Positions 43,538 through 55,794 of a stretch of DNA of 64,000 bases are shown here, one piece after another. Position 1 is the stretch's first letter. The number at the start of each line of letters is the position of its first letter. The notes under the pieces are model-generated. The model was not told where the DNA came from, ran no database searches, and worked only from the letters and a program-made list of their open reading frames with translations. Location: positions 1 through 64,000 of the forward strand of contig NKYR01000027.1 of the NCBI GenBank assembly GCA_003184365.1, in the 5' to 3' direction. This DNA comes from Evernia prunastri (taxonomy: Eukaryota; Ascomycota; Lecanoromycetes; Lecanorales; Parmeliaceae). Made by a program: the position numbers and the translations under genes.

Positions 43538-45678
43538 TCAGCCATGGTGGTCCTCATTCCAACGCCGGTACCAATCAAGGCAGTCGGCGTTCGCAACTGA
43601 AGCGGACGTCTTGACATTGGTGCCGCATAAGATTTGCTTGACAGCAACCTCGACCCTGGACATTGCGTTAGCTCTTCATTCAAATTCATGTTGAAAAGAT
43701 AACGAGAATCTCACTTCTTGCCATTGAGAGTGACTGGAATTTCTGGGGACTCATCGATAATGCCTGGCACATGTCTCGCACTAAGCTCTTTCCTTATGAC
43801 TAATTTGACCCCCTCCTTTAGCTCTTCTGACAGTTTCGTGCCCTGCGCCATCTTCAGAAACAGAACAACAGTCTCGTCAGTATCGTTTTCTCGCCTCCTG
43901 CCAATGCAAAGGCCATCTTCGATCTCTGGAAAATGCTTCAGGATGACGTTGTAAATCTCGGAGCTACCGAATCTCACCCCTGCGGGCTTCAGGACGCCAT
44001 CGCTGCGCCCCAGCATTACCAACCCACCTGTCTGTGGATTCAGTCGAATAAAATCACCGTGGTGCCAGACGCCTGGAAATGTTTCGAAATAACTTTTCTT
44101 ATACACCTTTGCCCCATCAGCACCATAGAACATGACTGGTTGACACGGGAAAGCTTTGACGCAGACGAGGTCTCCAGGTTCGCCCGAGTCCGTGACGTTC
44201 TTGCCCTCGAAGTCCCAAGCTTCCACAGCCATCCCAAGGCCTCGTCCTTGGATTTCACCAGCAAAGACAGGTGAGATCTGGGAAGGCGCTCCGAAAAGCG
44301 ATATGATATCTGTACCCCCGGTAATGCTTCCAAGATTGACCGGGCCGAAAGCACGATAGACATACTCGAAGGTCGAAGGAGCTAGAGGGCTTGCTGTGCT
44401 ATATATTGCCTTCAAGGTCTTCAAGTTCACTTTCTGATTGGCCATGACCCGCTTCTGCTCGAGGACGGAGAGGTACTTTGCACTTGTACCAAAATGGGTT
44501 ATACCAAGCTCGTCAATCCGACGAGGCATGGCGAGATCACCGCTACCTTCGGCGTCCAACGGCCGAAATGGAGAACCATCGTAGAGGACAATGGTAGCAC
44601 CGGTCCCCAGGCAGGATACCAGCCAATGCCACATCATCCACGTACAGGTAGTGAAATAAAAGAGACGGTCTCCTGGTCGGATATCACATTGAATATCATG
44701 TTCCTTTTTGTGTTGGATTAACGTGCCAATCGCCCCGTGAACGATACACTTAGGCTTTCCTGTCGTTCCTGATGAATAGAGAATGTACACTGGATGGTCT
44801 GGCTCTAATTGAGTAAATTCAAGCTTGGCTTCATCTGATACCGATTGGACGAATTCGGAATGGCTACAGGCTCTCCCATGAGCGACTGGTATGTCTTGGA
44901 GATCAATTTCATAACCGGATATAGTTTCGAACACGACACAGGCCCTCAGTTGAGGAAGTTCTTGGGCAATGTCCTTCAACTTATCATGGACCTCATGCAC
45001 CTTACCGTTATACACCACCGCGTTGTCAGCAAACAGCAGTACAGGCTGGATCTGCTGAAGTCGATCCAGCACCGCATGGGTGCCAGTGTCAGGAGATATA
45101 GCGGTCCAAGTAGCACCTATGGAAGTGGTAGCAAGCATAGCTAACAAAGCGTTGCAGTGATTGGCTACATATCCAGCTACACAGTCTTTCTCTTTGATCC
45201 CTCGGGCTCGCAATGCTACCGAGAGTTCTCGCGCTCGTTCTCGCAGCTCACGCCACGTTACATAGTTTCGCGTGCTTTCATTGGCCTCGATGACTGCGAA
45301 TGAATTTTCGTTGGGGTTGCATTTTGGGTAGAGCAGATTCTCGGCAAAGTTGAGTCTCGCATCTTGGAAAAAGGCAGGGCGGGGGAACATGGGAGCATTT
45401 TCATCGACGGCCTGAATGATCCATCAACGAAAGCAAGGGAATCCAAAGACTTGTACGTCAATTGTTACCTTAGTAAAGGGCTCTGAAGCCTTGATGCCGG
45501 TGAAATGCCACACTTCCTCCCAGAATTGATTGATATTTGAGATGGACCATTGACGTAGGTCTTCGTAGGTTCTACATTTTTGGTTGTACTTTCTTTCTAT
45601 CGTGGCTTTGAATTCGTAAGTACGTGTGTGTGTTGGATGGCTGTGCGTCCAGAGCTGCTTGACCGGAGATGTGTCCAT
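43538..45678 (-). CDS. Acetoacetyl-CoA synthetase
   Basis: Three exons (45469-45678, 43715-45411, 43538-43655) give 674 aa, the usual size. It activates acetoacetate to acetoacetyl-CoA with ATP in the cytosol. ANL-superfamily motifs: VYILYSSGTTGKPKCIVH (P-loop), CTWMMWHWLVSCLGTGAT, SITGGTDIISLFG, GVWHHGDFIRL, GRSDGVLKPAGVRFGSSEIY and the catalytic Lys region PVTLNGKKVEVAVKQIL, which is completed only across intron 2. The N-terminus (MDTSPVKQLWTHSHPTHTRT) has the ACAS_N-type region. The ATG at 45678 is chosen over upstream Mets because family proteins start this way. Confidence 0.93.
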
Positions 45679-46901
45679 GGGGGAAGCTAAGGTGGATGTT
45701 TTGACTGCGGATTCTAGCGCTAATTTGTGTATATATATTACGAGTACGAGTGAAGCTTTCTCATATAAAAACAGAGGACCGGAGGTGGAGCGGAGAAGGT
45801 TCATGACGTTTGGAATCATGCACCATGGGCATGGCGTGCATGGATCGGGTCAGAGGGATCAGCCCTACAGGAGATGCTGCCAAGCCGGGCTTTTCGGGCT
45901 TTATTATTAAGGTAGGGATTTTGGAACTTTTGGAAGCCACAGCTTTGAAGGGTGTCTAACTTGTAAGGTACTAGTAAGAGGTACTCTCTTCCGTTCCTAA
46001 TTTCATTTTTAATTCCAGCACCTTACCTTGAGAAAAAAAAAGAGAAAATAACGAAAATATTAATCTCCCCAAACCCTGAGTAATATTAATTCCATTAGTA
46101 ACGACATAAGCTGACCTTGACTCTGACCTTCTTTTCCTCCCTTTGCTTTCTTTCATTTTCTCTTCCTCTCTCTCCTTTTCTCTCATCCTCAATCTCTTCC
46201 TCTCCTGTTCCTTTTGTACCTATACCTAGATACCTTACGGTGTCTTTGTTTCAATAAGCATTCGGGAAGTGCGGGTGTTGCGACATCGGTCGTTTTAGGC
46301 GGCGCCACTCACTACGGAGTACATTCCACTCCAAAGCGGAAGGCCACGGACCTATTACATCAAAGTCGAAAGTCGAAAGCAGTGGTGCAAGCCAAGTCAA
46401 TTCGTCAATTCGTGATAGTACAAAACAAACGATAGGATACGCTCTTTCCAAAAGGCCGATAGGTACCATCGTACCACTGCACTCTACGGTCGTGTGACCG
46501 GCAAAACCTAAGCAGCAATCAAATTGTCATCATCCATTTCATCGACTTCATTGACTTTTCCCTCCGGACTTCGGAAAGGACCTTTTCCGCTGTCTTTCTC
46601 CGCCGCGACTCTTTAAATTACTCATCTCGCCTTTGCTCTCTACACATTCATTCAATCATACCTACTCATAATAAGGCACCAGCTTGCCCGTGCCGCTCTT
46701 CTTCCAACTTCCACCCTACCTTAATAACTCGATCCACGGCTGCTTCGCCTCGCTACACCGCCCCAAGGAGGACGCATCCAACTCCTATCCATCATCAACC
46801 TGCAACTAATCTTCGATCCGCACTTCATACCTCAATTGACGCTTCCTCTCAATTCAAACGCGTTTCAATCTACACCAAGTCACCAGCCGACAGCGCGCAT
46901 C
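45679..46901. promoter_or_regulatory. Divergent intergenic region AACS / LCB2
   Basis: 1.2 kb with pyrimidine-rich runs (46120-46220, 46540-46820) typical of fungal promoters and leaders. No ORF of interest. Confidence 0.4.
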
Positions 46902-48962
46902 ATGTCGCGCAAACTCATGAACATATTTGCGAGCAGCTCCCCGTCTTCTACCACTACAACTACCACAACCACATACAATGAGAAGTACGAGCTTCCTCGG
47001 AGAGCATCCTCACCAAGGGTCAAGAAGTTTCCCAACTTCTTTTCGGCATCCCCAAAGTCGAAGAGCGAGACGCAGACTGCTACAGCCGCTCTCCTCGCCG
47101 CTGCGCAGCAGCAGGCCTTTGTCAATTCACCCTCCCCGCAAATCAGCTCTCCATCACTGTCCTTACCGACCATATCTTTGTCTACAGCCAGGGCAGATAG
47201 TGCGAACATGGACGAACCACCGACGACACTGTTTCAGCCACCCTCGCCGGCAGAAGCGCGCAGAATAGCGAGGCAGCATGCGCAATTCGGTCCACTAGGT
47301 CACCACACACATAGATACACCAGTCGCCACCATGGCGGAGACTTCCCGGAACCGGTCATGGACGAGCCTCCATACTACTACTTGCTCACAACGTACATCA
47401 GTTACTTAATCCTAATAATATTTGGTCACATTCGAGATTTCTTTGGCAAGAGGTTTCACAAAGAGCACTACCGGCACCTGCAAGCCGTCGATGGTTACGC
47501 AGCGTTGAATAATGGCTTCGACGATTTTTATGTCAGACGGTTGAAGATGCGAATAAATGACTGCTTTGCAAGGCCAGTCACTGGGGTACCTGGCAGATAC
47601 ATCACGCTGATCGATCGGCAATCCAATGACCACAATCTTCACTTCAAGCACACGGGAACGACTACCGAGACATTGAACATGAGCTCATATAACTACCTTG
47701 GGTTTGCCCAATCTGAAGGTCCCTGTGCCGATCATGTGGAAGAGAGTGTGAAGAGATATGGGTTGAGCCTAGCAAGCACTCGTGCTGATGTCGGTACCTC
47801 AGATCTCCATCTCGAAGTGGAAGACCTGATTGCGCGGTTTGTTGGGAAACCATCGGCGATGGTATTTTCGATGGGTTTTGGGACAAACGCAACCGCGTTC
47901 CCAGCTCTCATTGGCAAGGGCTGTCTGGTCATTTCAGATGAGCTTAACCATGCATCCATACGCTTTGGTGCTCGTCTATCTGGAGCAACAATCACGATGT
48001 TCAAGCACAATGACATGAAAGATCTTCAGAGACTCCTGAGGGAGGTCATATCCCAGGGGCAGCCACGAACGCATAGGCCATGGAAGAGGATTCTTGTCGT
48101 CGTCGAGGGTCTCTATTCCATGGAGGGCACAATGTGCAATCTACCTGGCTTGATATCGCTGAAGAAGAAGTACAAGTTCAATCTCTTTGTTGACGAAGCC
48201 CACTCAATCGGAGCGCTTGGTCCCAAGGGCAGAGGGGTTTGCGACTATTTCGGTATTGATACCTCGGAAGTCGACATTTTGATGGGCACCCTCACAAAAT
48301 CCTTTGGCGCCAATGGGGGGTACGTTGCCGGGGACAAAGCTATCATTGACAAGCTCAGACTTACCAATGCCGGGTCAATCTATGGTGAATCCCCGGCGCC
48401 TGCTGTGTTAGCTCAGATCTCGGCTGCACTGAGGATCATCAACGGCGAATTTGTTCCAGGTCAGGGCGAGGAACGACTTCAGCGATTGGCCTTCAATTCA
48501 CGATATCTCCGACTTGGATTGAAGCGCCTTGGGTTCATTGTCTCTGGTCATGACGACTCTCCAATCATACCTGTCCTCCTATACAATCCTGCCAAAATGC
48601 CAGCTTTCTCACATGAGATGCTCAAACGCAAAATATCAGTTGTGGTGGTTGGCTATCCAGCTACGCCGCTCGTTGCCTCGAGAGCCAGATTTTGTGTGTC
48701 TGCTGCACACACAAAAGACGATTTGGACAGACTGCTTGAGGCTTGCAACGAGATCGGGAATGTCTTGCAGATCAAATTCTCATCTGGCATTGCTGGTGGT
48801 GCTGAGCCGCTGCCGGAGGGAATTACACCAGAGATGGAGAAGGAATGGAGGCGGACCGAAAAGGGTGGGCCGCACGGTGAACTGGTCTACCAGCCGCCTC
48901 GGTGGAAACTGGACGAGGTGCTCAAGAGGGGCGTGCAAGATGTCAAGAGCCCGCTGCGATGA
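46902..48962 (+). CDS. LCB2: Serine palmitoyltransferase subunit Lcb2
   Basis: Intronless 686-aa frame; ATG at 46902 (MSRKLMNIFASSSPSS). It catalyses the first step of sphingolipid synthesis, condensing serine with palmitoyl-CoA, in the ER with Lcb1. After a roughly 130-residue low-complexity extension come a membrane segment (YYYLLTTYISYLILIIFGHI), then the PLP enzyme: NMSSYNYLGFAQSEG, STRADVGTSDLHLEVE, DELNHASIRFG, FVDEAHSIGALGPKGRG and the PLP-lysine motif GTLTKSFGANGGYVAG, which marks Lcb2 rather than Lcb1. About 125 residues longer than the yeast enzyme, mainly at the N-terminus. Same orientation as the neighbouring glycosyltransferase. Confidence 0.95.
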   Translation: MSRKLMNIFASSSPSSTTTTTTTTYNEKYELPRRASSPRVKKFPNFFSASPKSKSETQTATAALLAAAQQQAFVNSPSPQISSPSLSLPTISLSTARADSANMDEPPTTLFQPPSPAEARRIARQHAQFGPLGHHTHRYTSRHHGGDFPEPVMDEPPYYYLLTTYISYLILIIFGHIRDFFGKRFHKEHYRHLQAVDGYAALNNGFDDFYVRRLKMRINDCFARPVTGVPGRYITLIDRQSNDHNLHFKHTGTTTETLNMSSYNYLGFAQSEGPCADHVEESVKRYGLSLASTRADVGTSDLHLEVEDLIARFVGKPSAMVFSMGFGTNATAFPALIGKGCLVISDELNHASIRFGARLSGATITMFKHNDMKDLQRLLREVISQGQPRTHRPWKRILVVVEGLYSMEGTMCNLPGLISLKKKYKFNLFVDEAHSIGALGPKGRGVCDYFGIDTSEVDILMGTLTKSFGANGGYVAGDKAIIDKLRLTNAGSIYGESPAPAVLAQISAALRIINGEFVPGQGEERLQRLAFNSRYLRLGLKRLGFIVSGHDDSPIIPVLLYNPAKMPAFSHEMLKRKISVVVVGYPATPLVASRARFCVSAAHTKDDLDRLLEACNEIGNVLQIKFSSGIAGGAEPLPEGITPEMEKEWRRTEKGGPHGELVYQPPRWKLDEVLKRGVQDVKSPLR

Positions 48963-49792
48963 TCTGTAGTCATCGCTCCCTGCCCACGCCAACCTTGCAT
49001 CCAGCTCACGTAGCCCTTCCTCCAAGAGAGAAGCATTGCGTCGACTGCGCATCGTGTTCTTGGTTATCCCTGCTTCGATTGGGCTCGTTACCCTCTTTAT
49101 TGTTGCTCTTCGAAATTGGCAGGCGTTGCATCCAGTTGCTCTGCATCTCCATATCTCTGTTTGTCAGAGGTTGTGATATAGAAGCCGAGAGTACGGCCAA
49201 GGCCTCCTTCTGTCTTTGCAGCTCATTGCATTATGGTTGCTGCTGTCTTGGCAGTGTCTGGGTTTAGCCTCTACGAGCGATGGCTCTTCACGCATTCGTC
49301 ATGGAGCTGGCTTCTTTCGCGATTGTGACACAAAATGGGCCGGGCCTTCAGCCACTGTATAGAGAGGTTTACAGTGTTTTCCAGGGAATGGTTGTAATAG
49401 ATCAGAGAAGGGCATTCATTGTTATAGGTAGCAATTGATCCCATGTTAAGATCAACGAACATTAATTTTCCTACAATATTGCTGTATGATCGCGCCTTGC
49501 ATAGACAGTATGAGCTGCTAGTAATCTCAAATCTCGAATCGAAATGGCATCCAATGGTTCTCGGGGTAGCTGAAGTCAGCCCTACGATATGACGTGGCCA
49601 AGACTCCCGACCATCGAGACACTCACGAGGCTGTCTCAGCTGCGATTCCCAAACATCTCCTATCCCCTGCATTGATGGCGTTGGGCATTGATATGATCAT
49701 CTTTTCTTTTCCCAGAGCCACCTTTTTTTGCGGCAGTCCTTGTTATGTGTTGACCTGTCGTCGGTGGATCTGAGGCTTGCCGCCCTCCAAGT
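48963..49792. other. Intergenic LCB2 to glycosyltransferase
   Basis: 3' region of LCB2 and promoter of the next gene; nothing else recognised. Confidence 0.45.
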
Positions 49793-51560
49793 ATGGTCTC
49801 TACACGAAAGCCGTCGCCGGTCCGTAAGCTACGGATATCCAGCTTCATCAAGGCCATTTCTATTCTTGGTATCATCGTTCTCATATTCGGTTACGTGTAC
49901 TGGAGCCACCTCGCTCGCGTGCCTACCGCTTCCGACTATCTGAAACTGCCCCCGTCTACCGAATTCCAGGCCGACAATCCTTCTGGCCTGGAATGGACGC
50001 ACAAGATCTGGCAGACGAGCAAATACCCGATCACGGATATGAGCGAGGAGGATCGAACCCATTTCCAGACATGGACCGAATTGAACCCGGATTGGGGACA
50101 TGAAGTGTTGACGGACGAGGTAATGGAGAGCTATGTCCGAGATCAATTCCATGAAACGCAGCCTGAGATGGAGGAACTGTATTTTGGGGTCAAGGATTAC
50201 ATATTAAGATCGGATTTGATAAGGTATCTCGTAATGCTGGCGGATGGTGGTGTCTACAACGATCTCGATGTAGGCTGTGAAAAGCCAATCAGCACGTGGG
50301 TACCCAAACAGTTTGAAGACACCGCTGGGACCTTGCTTGGTGTCGAAGTCGACAACAAGTTTGGACCTGACGGCAGGACTTTCACGAACGGAGAGGATCT
50401 CTTCGAGCTGGTCAACTGGACCATCATGTCAAAGCCCAACCAGCCATTTATGCGGTTCTTGGTCCAGCGCGTTGTGGAAAACATTAAGAAACTAGCCGCT
50501 TCAAAGAACGAAGCTGTTTCAGAGATGGTCCCTACAATTCCAGACGTCCTCGTCACCACTGGTCCCGCGGCTCTCACCACGGCTTTCTTCGATTATGCTT
50601 CACACCTCACTGGGACGAACGTCACATACAAGAACTTCACGAAAATCACCGAACCACAGATCGTTGGCGAGGTGGTCATCCTTCCGATTCAAGCTTTTGG
50701 TGCTGGTCATCAAGTTCAGTGGGCAGGTCTCAAGCAGGACGGCTCGCAGCTGGTACATCACTACTTCGCGGGATCTTGGAAAGGGGATCATCATGACGGC
50801 GGTTGGCAGGACGCAGAACACAAAGCTCTCGAGGAGGCAAGAAAGAAGAAAGAAGAGGCGAAAGCTGCGGAGAAGGTATCAGACAACCTTGCCGAAGGTG
50901 TGACGACGGAAGGACACACGGGCTTGGTAGCAGAGGACAATCTGTAAGGGCCAATGAACAAGTCGAGAGCAGGCAGGAGGACGTACTGCTGACGGGGACG
51001 ATAGACCAGTTCAAGACAAGGTCGTCCCATTACAGACAGCAAATACCACATTATCGCCAGGGTCTGCAGCATTCTCCAAGCCGCCGTCTGTTGAACAACA
51101 AGCAAATTCCAACATCACTGCCCATGAAAAGGACACGACAGTAACCAACAAGCCAGCCGTAGGGGAACCTGTGCCGGCCCTGGAGGACAACGCAGCACTT
51201 GGAGACACGCCAGCGGTCAGCAAGCCGGCATTTGGGAATCCTGTTGCGGCTCAGGATGACAACGCTATGATTGGGGATGCAACGGCGGCTGTCAAAGCGG
51301 TCGAGTCTAAGCCTGTGTCTGACGGCCGAGCAAAAGGAGGTCCGGCAGAGATAGTAGCCTCAGAGCCCGAAGCGAAAGCAAAAGCGACCCCCAACACAGA
51401 AGCAGAGGCAGAAGCCGCAGCGAAAGAAAAGGCCGAGGCTCTGAGGATGATGGAGGAGGCTGCTGAACCTCAACGGGCTCCACTGAAGGCAATGGGCGAG
51501 AAGAAAGTGTCGAATAATTTGCTGGATTACGGGGAGCATTACTCCTCATCGGACGAATGA
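49793..51560 (+). CDS. Och1/IPC-mannosyltransferase-type glycosyltransferase with long tail
   Basis: ATG 49793; type II membrane anchor (FIKAISILGIIVLIFGYVYW) then the sugar-binding DXD domain: HKIWQTSKYP, YILRSDLIRYLVMLADGGVY followed by NDLDVGC (DXD), and a C-terminal VQWAGLKQDGSQLVHHYFAGSWKG block. Golgi location is expected. The first frame ends at 50947 (384 aa). Splicing from the GTATCA donor at 50876 to the AG before 50973 joins in phase to a long Ala/Glu/Lys-rich frame ending 51560, giving 556 aa with DNAALGDTPAVSKPAFGNP-like repeats. Both forms are possible; the open second frame of nearly 600 nt supports the longer one. Och1 and SUR1/CSH1-like enzymes cannot be told apart here. Confidence 0.8.
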
Positions 51561-52615
51561 TTGAAGGCCGGGGAAGCGCTCCTTATCGGCTGTATGGTGA
51601 CGCCAGAGCACGTACTCTCTCAAACAGGTGGCTGGACCGTCTTTCATTTAGGCGCCTACTAAGTCTAGCACTCGGAAAGCCATGCTCATGAGGATCGTCC
51701 CAGGATTGGTCCGTTTCATCGAAGACTTCTTGGTTAGTAGGGGTGTCTGACAGCAATCTCAACTGAGCGTCACGTTGTGAAATCCTACAATATTCACGAT
51801 CATCGTTATTCTGGCCAAATGCAAGACCGTAGACGATATACCCGCCACCTCTGTCTCTCTCGCTGCATACCCTGTACTAAATTCATAAGCTCGCTCCTCT
51901 TTTCACCAAGCACTACACCAGCCTTCCCGCCCATTCCCGCATCGTCATCATCTCCTGCTTCGCTTGAGCTAGCGTCTTGGCCATCCGACCTCAGATCTTC
52001 AACGGCAGCGGTGTCGTCTCATCCATTAAATCAACGCCAAAAGCACCCCCCTTTCCACCCCCGAAGCTTTGCGGTCCATCAGAAGATACATTATGAACAT
52101 TCAATTAAAGCACTATGGCCGTAGATATGAAGACTTGAGTGAAAATCAAGAGATGTCGGGGGGTTCCCTTTGCGTGACTAAGAGCTAGATTACAGTGAGA
52201 GCGGCCTGTAAGATGTGGATAGTGGCAGTGTGGGGCGCCAAAAGGCTGCAATGTGAGATAGACCTTGGATCTGGCGGACTTGAGTGGAATACTGGATGGG
52301 GATTTAGCCTCTACAAATGTATGAGGGGCCTCGATGTCTTTCAAGAGTGCGAAATCCGTAATAGCATCCGTCCTCCAAAGGTAGATAAGACATCGGTGCT
52401 CGATGCTACCGTCACTAGTCAGCCATTCTCTCTCCTACCGGTCAGCCGTTGTCGAAGAAGTCATGGAAACATCTGGGTTGTAGTGGTAAGCACCAAACAG
52501 ATTCGGTCAAAGTCAAAGACTTTCATTCTTGACTTTGCCAGTTCGTTCCAAATCAAAGAAGTCAATGCATGTTTCCTTCTTCGCCGCACTTTCTCCTCTT
52601 CCGACTAGTATCCAA
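51561..52615. other. Intergenic, no gene supported
   Basis: Short ORFs only, without protein-like composition. Confidence 0.45.
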
Positions 52616-53147
52616 TCACAAATCTTTCCATTTGCCTTTGCCTTTGCCTTTGCCTTTACCGTTGCCTTTACCGTTGCCTTTACCCTCCTCCTCGTCACTA
52701 CCCTCTACTCCTCTCTCATCATCACCGTCTTCCCCACCGGAGTCTCTTGGACGAATCTTAGACGTTCGGAATACTTGGGTGGATGATAGCCCTGCCACTG
52801 CTGGATCGATGGGAGCAGCTGTCGAGGCTGCTGTGGAGGGGACAGCTGCGCTTGCAGGGCCAGCTACCGCGGTTCCCAATGTTCATCCTGGATTTGGCCG
52901 CTCTTCTGGAATCTCGGCCTGAAGGTGTAGGTCCTGTGCAATGTCTCTCTGTCTCTGGAAGATCTGGTTGTATAGTACGGACCTTCTGTTCTTGACGCTC
53001 GTCTGCTCCTTCTGCTAGGCGCTGCTCTTGCGCTTCTTCGAACTCTTGCTCTCCGAATTGTTGTTGATTTTCCTCTTCTTCGGACGGCAAGAACCAGCTT
53101 CTTATCCAGTCGACTACTCTCCCGACGATATTTGGTTGTTGGGGCAT
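52616..53147 (-). CDS. Hypothetical protein with Gly-Lys tail
   Basis: From ATG 53147 the frame reads MPQQPNIVGRVVDWIRSWFL followed by a Glu/Gln-rich helix (EEEENQQQFGEQEFEEAQEQ). Further 3', in another frame, is an acidic stretch and a (Gly-Lys)n tail (KGNGKGNGKGKGKGKGK) ending 52616, coded by CCTTTG hexamers at 52630-52685. How the parts splice is not clear. No known family. Confidence 0.35.
52630..52685. repeat. Hexanucleotide repeat TTTGCC / TTTACC-GTTGCC
   Basis: About nine six-base units; codes Gly-Lys/Gly-Asn repeats on the minus strand. Confidence 0.85.
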
Positions 53148-53367
53148 AGTTGGACTCCTGTCTTTGTGTGCGCGTGAGCTGTTAGAGGCAGCCCCGCAGC
53201 CCAGTGTAGGACAAGCTGCCCGTTGCGAAGAGCATCTGGAAGGCCAGTGCCGACGGTCGTCACTTCTGGTAATGGGTGGCGTCTCAGATACCAGTTTCAC
53301 AAGCCCAGTTGCTCTTCACTCTTTGACGCGCGCATAAAGCCTATGGTAGCCAAGTGCAGATTATCGT

Positions 53368-53824
53368 CTACACGGTGGTCTTTGCTATACCTGGTATGGT
53401 GTTAGTATTGCTGTTCGACCTTGTGGGTTTCTCTGGTACTTGCCGACTGAACAAGCTGTGCTCGGTTGTATAACGGTCGTTGGTAAACCCTTGAATGACT
53501 CGTCTCGCTATGTACTGGTTAAAATATAACCACGTGAGTACATTGATGTGAGGTCTCCGAGTACCCTGAGGCTGCAAGTAATCCCTTATGGCATCAACCA
53601 TGCTGCGGACTAAAGGACCCATGAGGTTACTCGGTGTCATCTGGGAAGAATCCGCAATATAGTTTCATCCCTTTTAGGACCAGCTATATTGACGACTTAC
53701 AATTATGCAATCTCTGCCACCTCCTCACTTCTTCTGGGGTCAACTCCGACGGAGCCGGTGGAATCGGCGCGAGCTGAAGCGCTGCACGTGGTGGTGGTGC
53801 GGTCAGTCTTGGTGTAGGAGCCAT
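53368..53824 (-). CDS. Hypothetical protein, possible family member D
   Basis: Exon 1 (53701-53824) starts MAPTPRLTAPPPRAALQLAP and ends ELTPEEVRRWQRLHN before a GTAAGT donor in phase 1. The W-x2-L-[YH]-x plus phase-1 donor is the arrangement seen in members A, B and C. The downstream open stretch (53368-53640: LMGPLVRSMVDAIRDYLQPQ, HINVLTWLYFNQYIARRVIQ) is in a frame that does not follow this donor; a GTGAGG donor six codons after SELT would fit instead. Structure is therefore uncertain, and decay is possible. Confidence 0.35.
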
Positions 53825-54826
53825 GGTGGATTTTATCTAGTAGTAAGCAGGTCAGGGTGGTCTGCGGAGACTCTGAGCGAGGTGGAAGTTTGTGTTGGAG
53901 GGAAAATGTAGAGTGTTGGAGTTTGTGAAGAAGTAAGATGGAGGTTGTCTATTTCATAATCCGAGCACAAATACAAACAAAGAAACTACTATGGAATATT
54001 ACAGCGCTGCTACAACCCCAAGACAAAAGTGCATAGGAAGATGAACACCGAGGGTCAGTGGAATATTGGCTCCTTCTAAGATGTGGTACCGCATCATCTT
54101 TGCGCCTTAAAAAGACCCATGAAGCCATGAAGATGGGTTATTAGAGTATGCAATCCTTAGGGGTCTTGATATGTAAGCTTATGCTTTCACATTCTACAGG
54201 TCTTGGTCTAAGCACGAGATGAATTCACTACGCCGGCTCAAGAGCTTGAGCTAGTCATTCGCAATTGCAACCTGGTCCACAGCATCTTGCTCTCTCTCTC
54301 TGGTGTTAGGCCGAAAGACCTCCAACTCGTGCTCAGAGTACGAGTGGATATGTACCCCCAGCCCCTGTCCCAAGGCTTATTGTCCCTACTAATCTCGTCG
54401 TGGTCTCTTGCCATTGCTAATCTTTTGCCAATCGTGAGCTCCTTGAACGGAAAACGCTGGTGTGCCTTAGGTCTCCAATCCCGTTTCTATGAGGCGACGT
54501 CTGTCTGTCGAGAGACAGTCAAGTATAGTCAGAATGCCAGAAAAGGTCAAGTGGGTAAGAGTCAGGCTGTTGATGTTCGTATCGCGTACTGAAGATTGCT
54601 GACTATGCTTGCTTGTCATAATCGACCTCAAAGTTATGGTAAACCCTGCTTTACTCTAAGAGTGCATTGCCATTAAGGTCGAGGGCTTTTTAAAGCTGTA
54701 TTCGATACTAAAAGAAATCGAATTGTTAGCATATGCAGCAAGTCGGGAACCCCTTTCTGGCCTCCTGCTCGATCTTACATCCCATTCAATCCCCTCGCTG
54801 GTTCCGCAAGGCCCATAGGAGACGGA

Positions 54827-55190
54827 TCAGCTCGTATGATAAACCCAACCGCACAAAGCTGTAGGACTGCAGAAGACAAAGAAGTAACATTGGCCTGTTG
54901 AACATATGAAGCTTGCTACTACCCGTGATCTGCAAAGGTATTCCTGCTTGCGCTGCGCCATCGGTGGGTTGGAAGCGCTATCAGGAGCCTGGAGGCTAGC
55001 TGCATTTGCTAAAAGACTGAAAGCTAGGTCCGTCAGCTCTGTAGGTGACACCGGCTGGACATTTGGATTTTCTTGAATGTGCTTTACTAATGCGTGCAGG
55101 GGGTTAGTGGTACTCCGGTACGGGCTTGGAGTGGCCGACGTGATGGTAGAGGAGGATGGGGGGCGGCTTGAGTGTGTGTTGTGTGTTCAA
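54827..55190 (-). pseudogene. Fragment of unknown Ser/Pro-rich protein
   Basis: Minus-strand frame reading a Ser/Pro/Thr-rich stretch, then HALVKHIQENPNVQPVSPTE and LTDLAFSLLANAASLQ, without ATG or matching 3' exon. A degenerate relative of the neighbouring small genes is possible (shared P..ELT start of the helix), but this is weak. The rest of 53,825-55,794 shows nothing recognisable. Confidence 0.2.
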
Positions 55191-55794
55191 GAAGAGGCTT
55201 TGTGAAAGTTTCCGAGGTCATCATATAGTTGAAGGGGAAATTGTCTGCAATGATTCAGCAGATGGGTGGAGATGTAAAAGACTGGGGGGATGGAAGGAAA
55301 GAAGCCGAACAGATGAGCAAAGTATTGACTGAAATCCCGACGATAAGAGGTCAGTCTTTGTTGAGTACTGTAAAACTTAAATTTCTGTATCCTTGGTAAG
55401 GAGAGAGGAGTGTTATGGGTATCCATGAAGATGAAGGAAGATATCGGCTTTAAAGCCTGCATGACACGCTCAAAGCAAACGCTACATCATCTTTTGGCCT
55501 TAGCGACCTTCTTAGAAACATTCAGATACGAGCGATTCCAAAGACCAAAATCTAGGTACACGATGGCTTGATCGTAGGAGATGTCTCTGAAAAGAGTTTC
55601 TTATTGGTATTACTGCAATTCAGTGTGTCCAAGCTCTCACTGGACTAAAATATGACAGAAACATATGCAAGGAACCCTCAGGTTCCCTCGATCGTTGCCC
55701 GTATGCTTCTCCCAATATCTAGTTGTCTTTGGGGAGTATCCCGTTGATGAGCTGCCCGCCAGTAGCGGCCGAGTCTACCTAATCCGACGCTGAA

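Noticed and set aside
51777..52124. 115-codon plus-strand ORF
   Set aside because: Starts with a non-ATG codon and is Ser/Pro-rich by composition only.
54287..54592. 101-codon plus-strand ORF
   Set aside because: No ATG start of note and no protein-like pattern.
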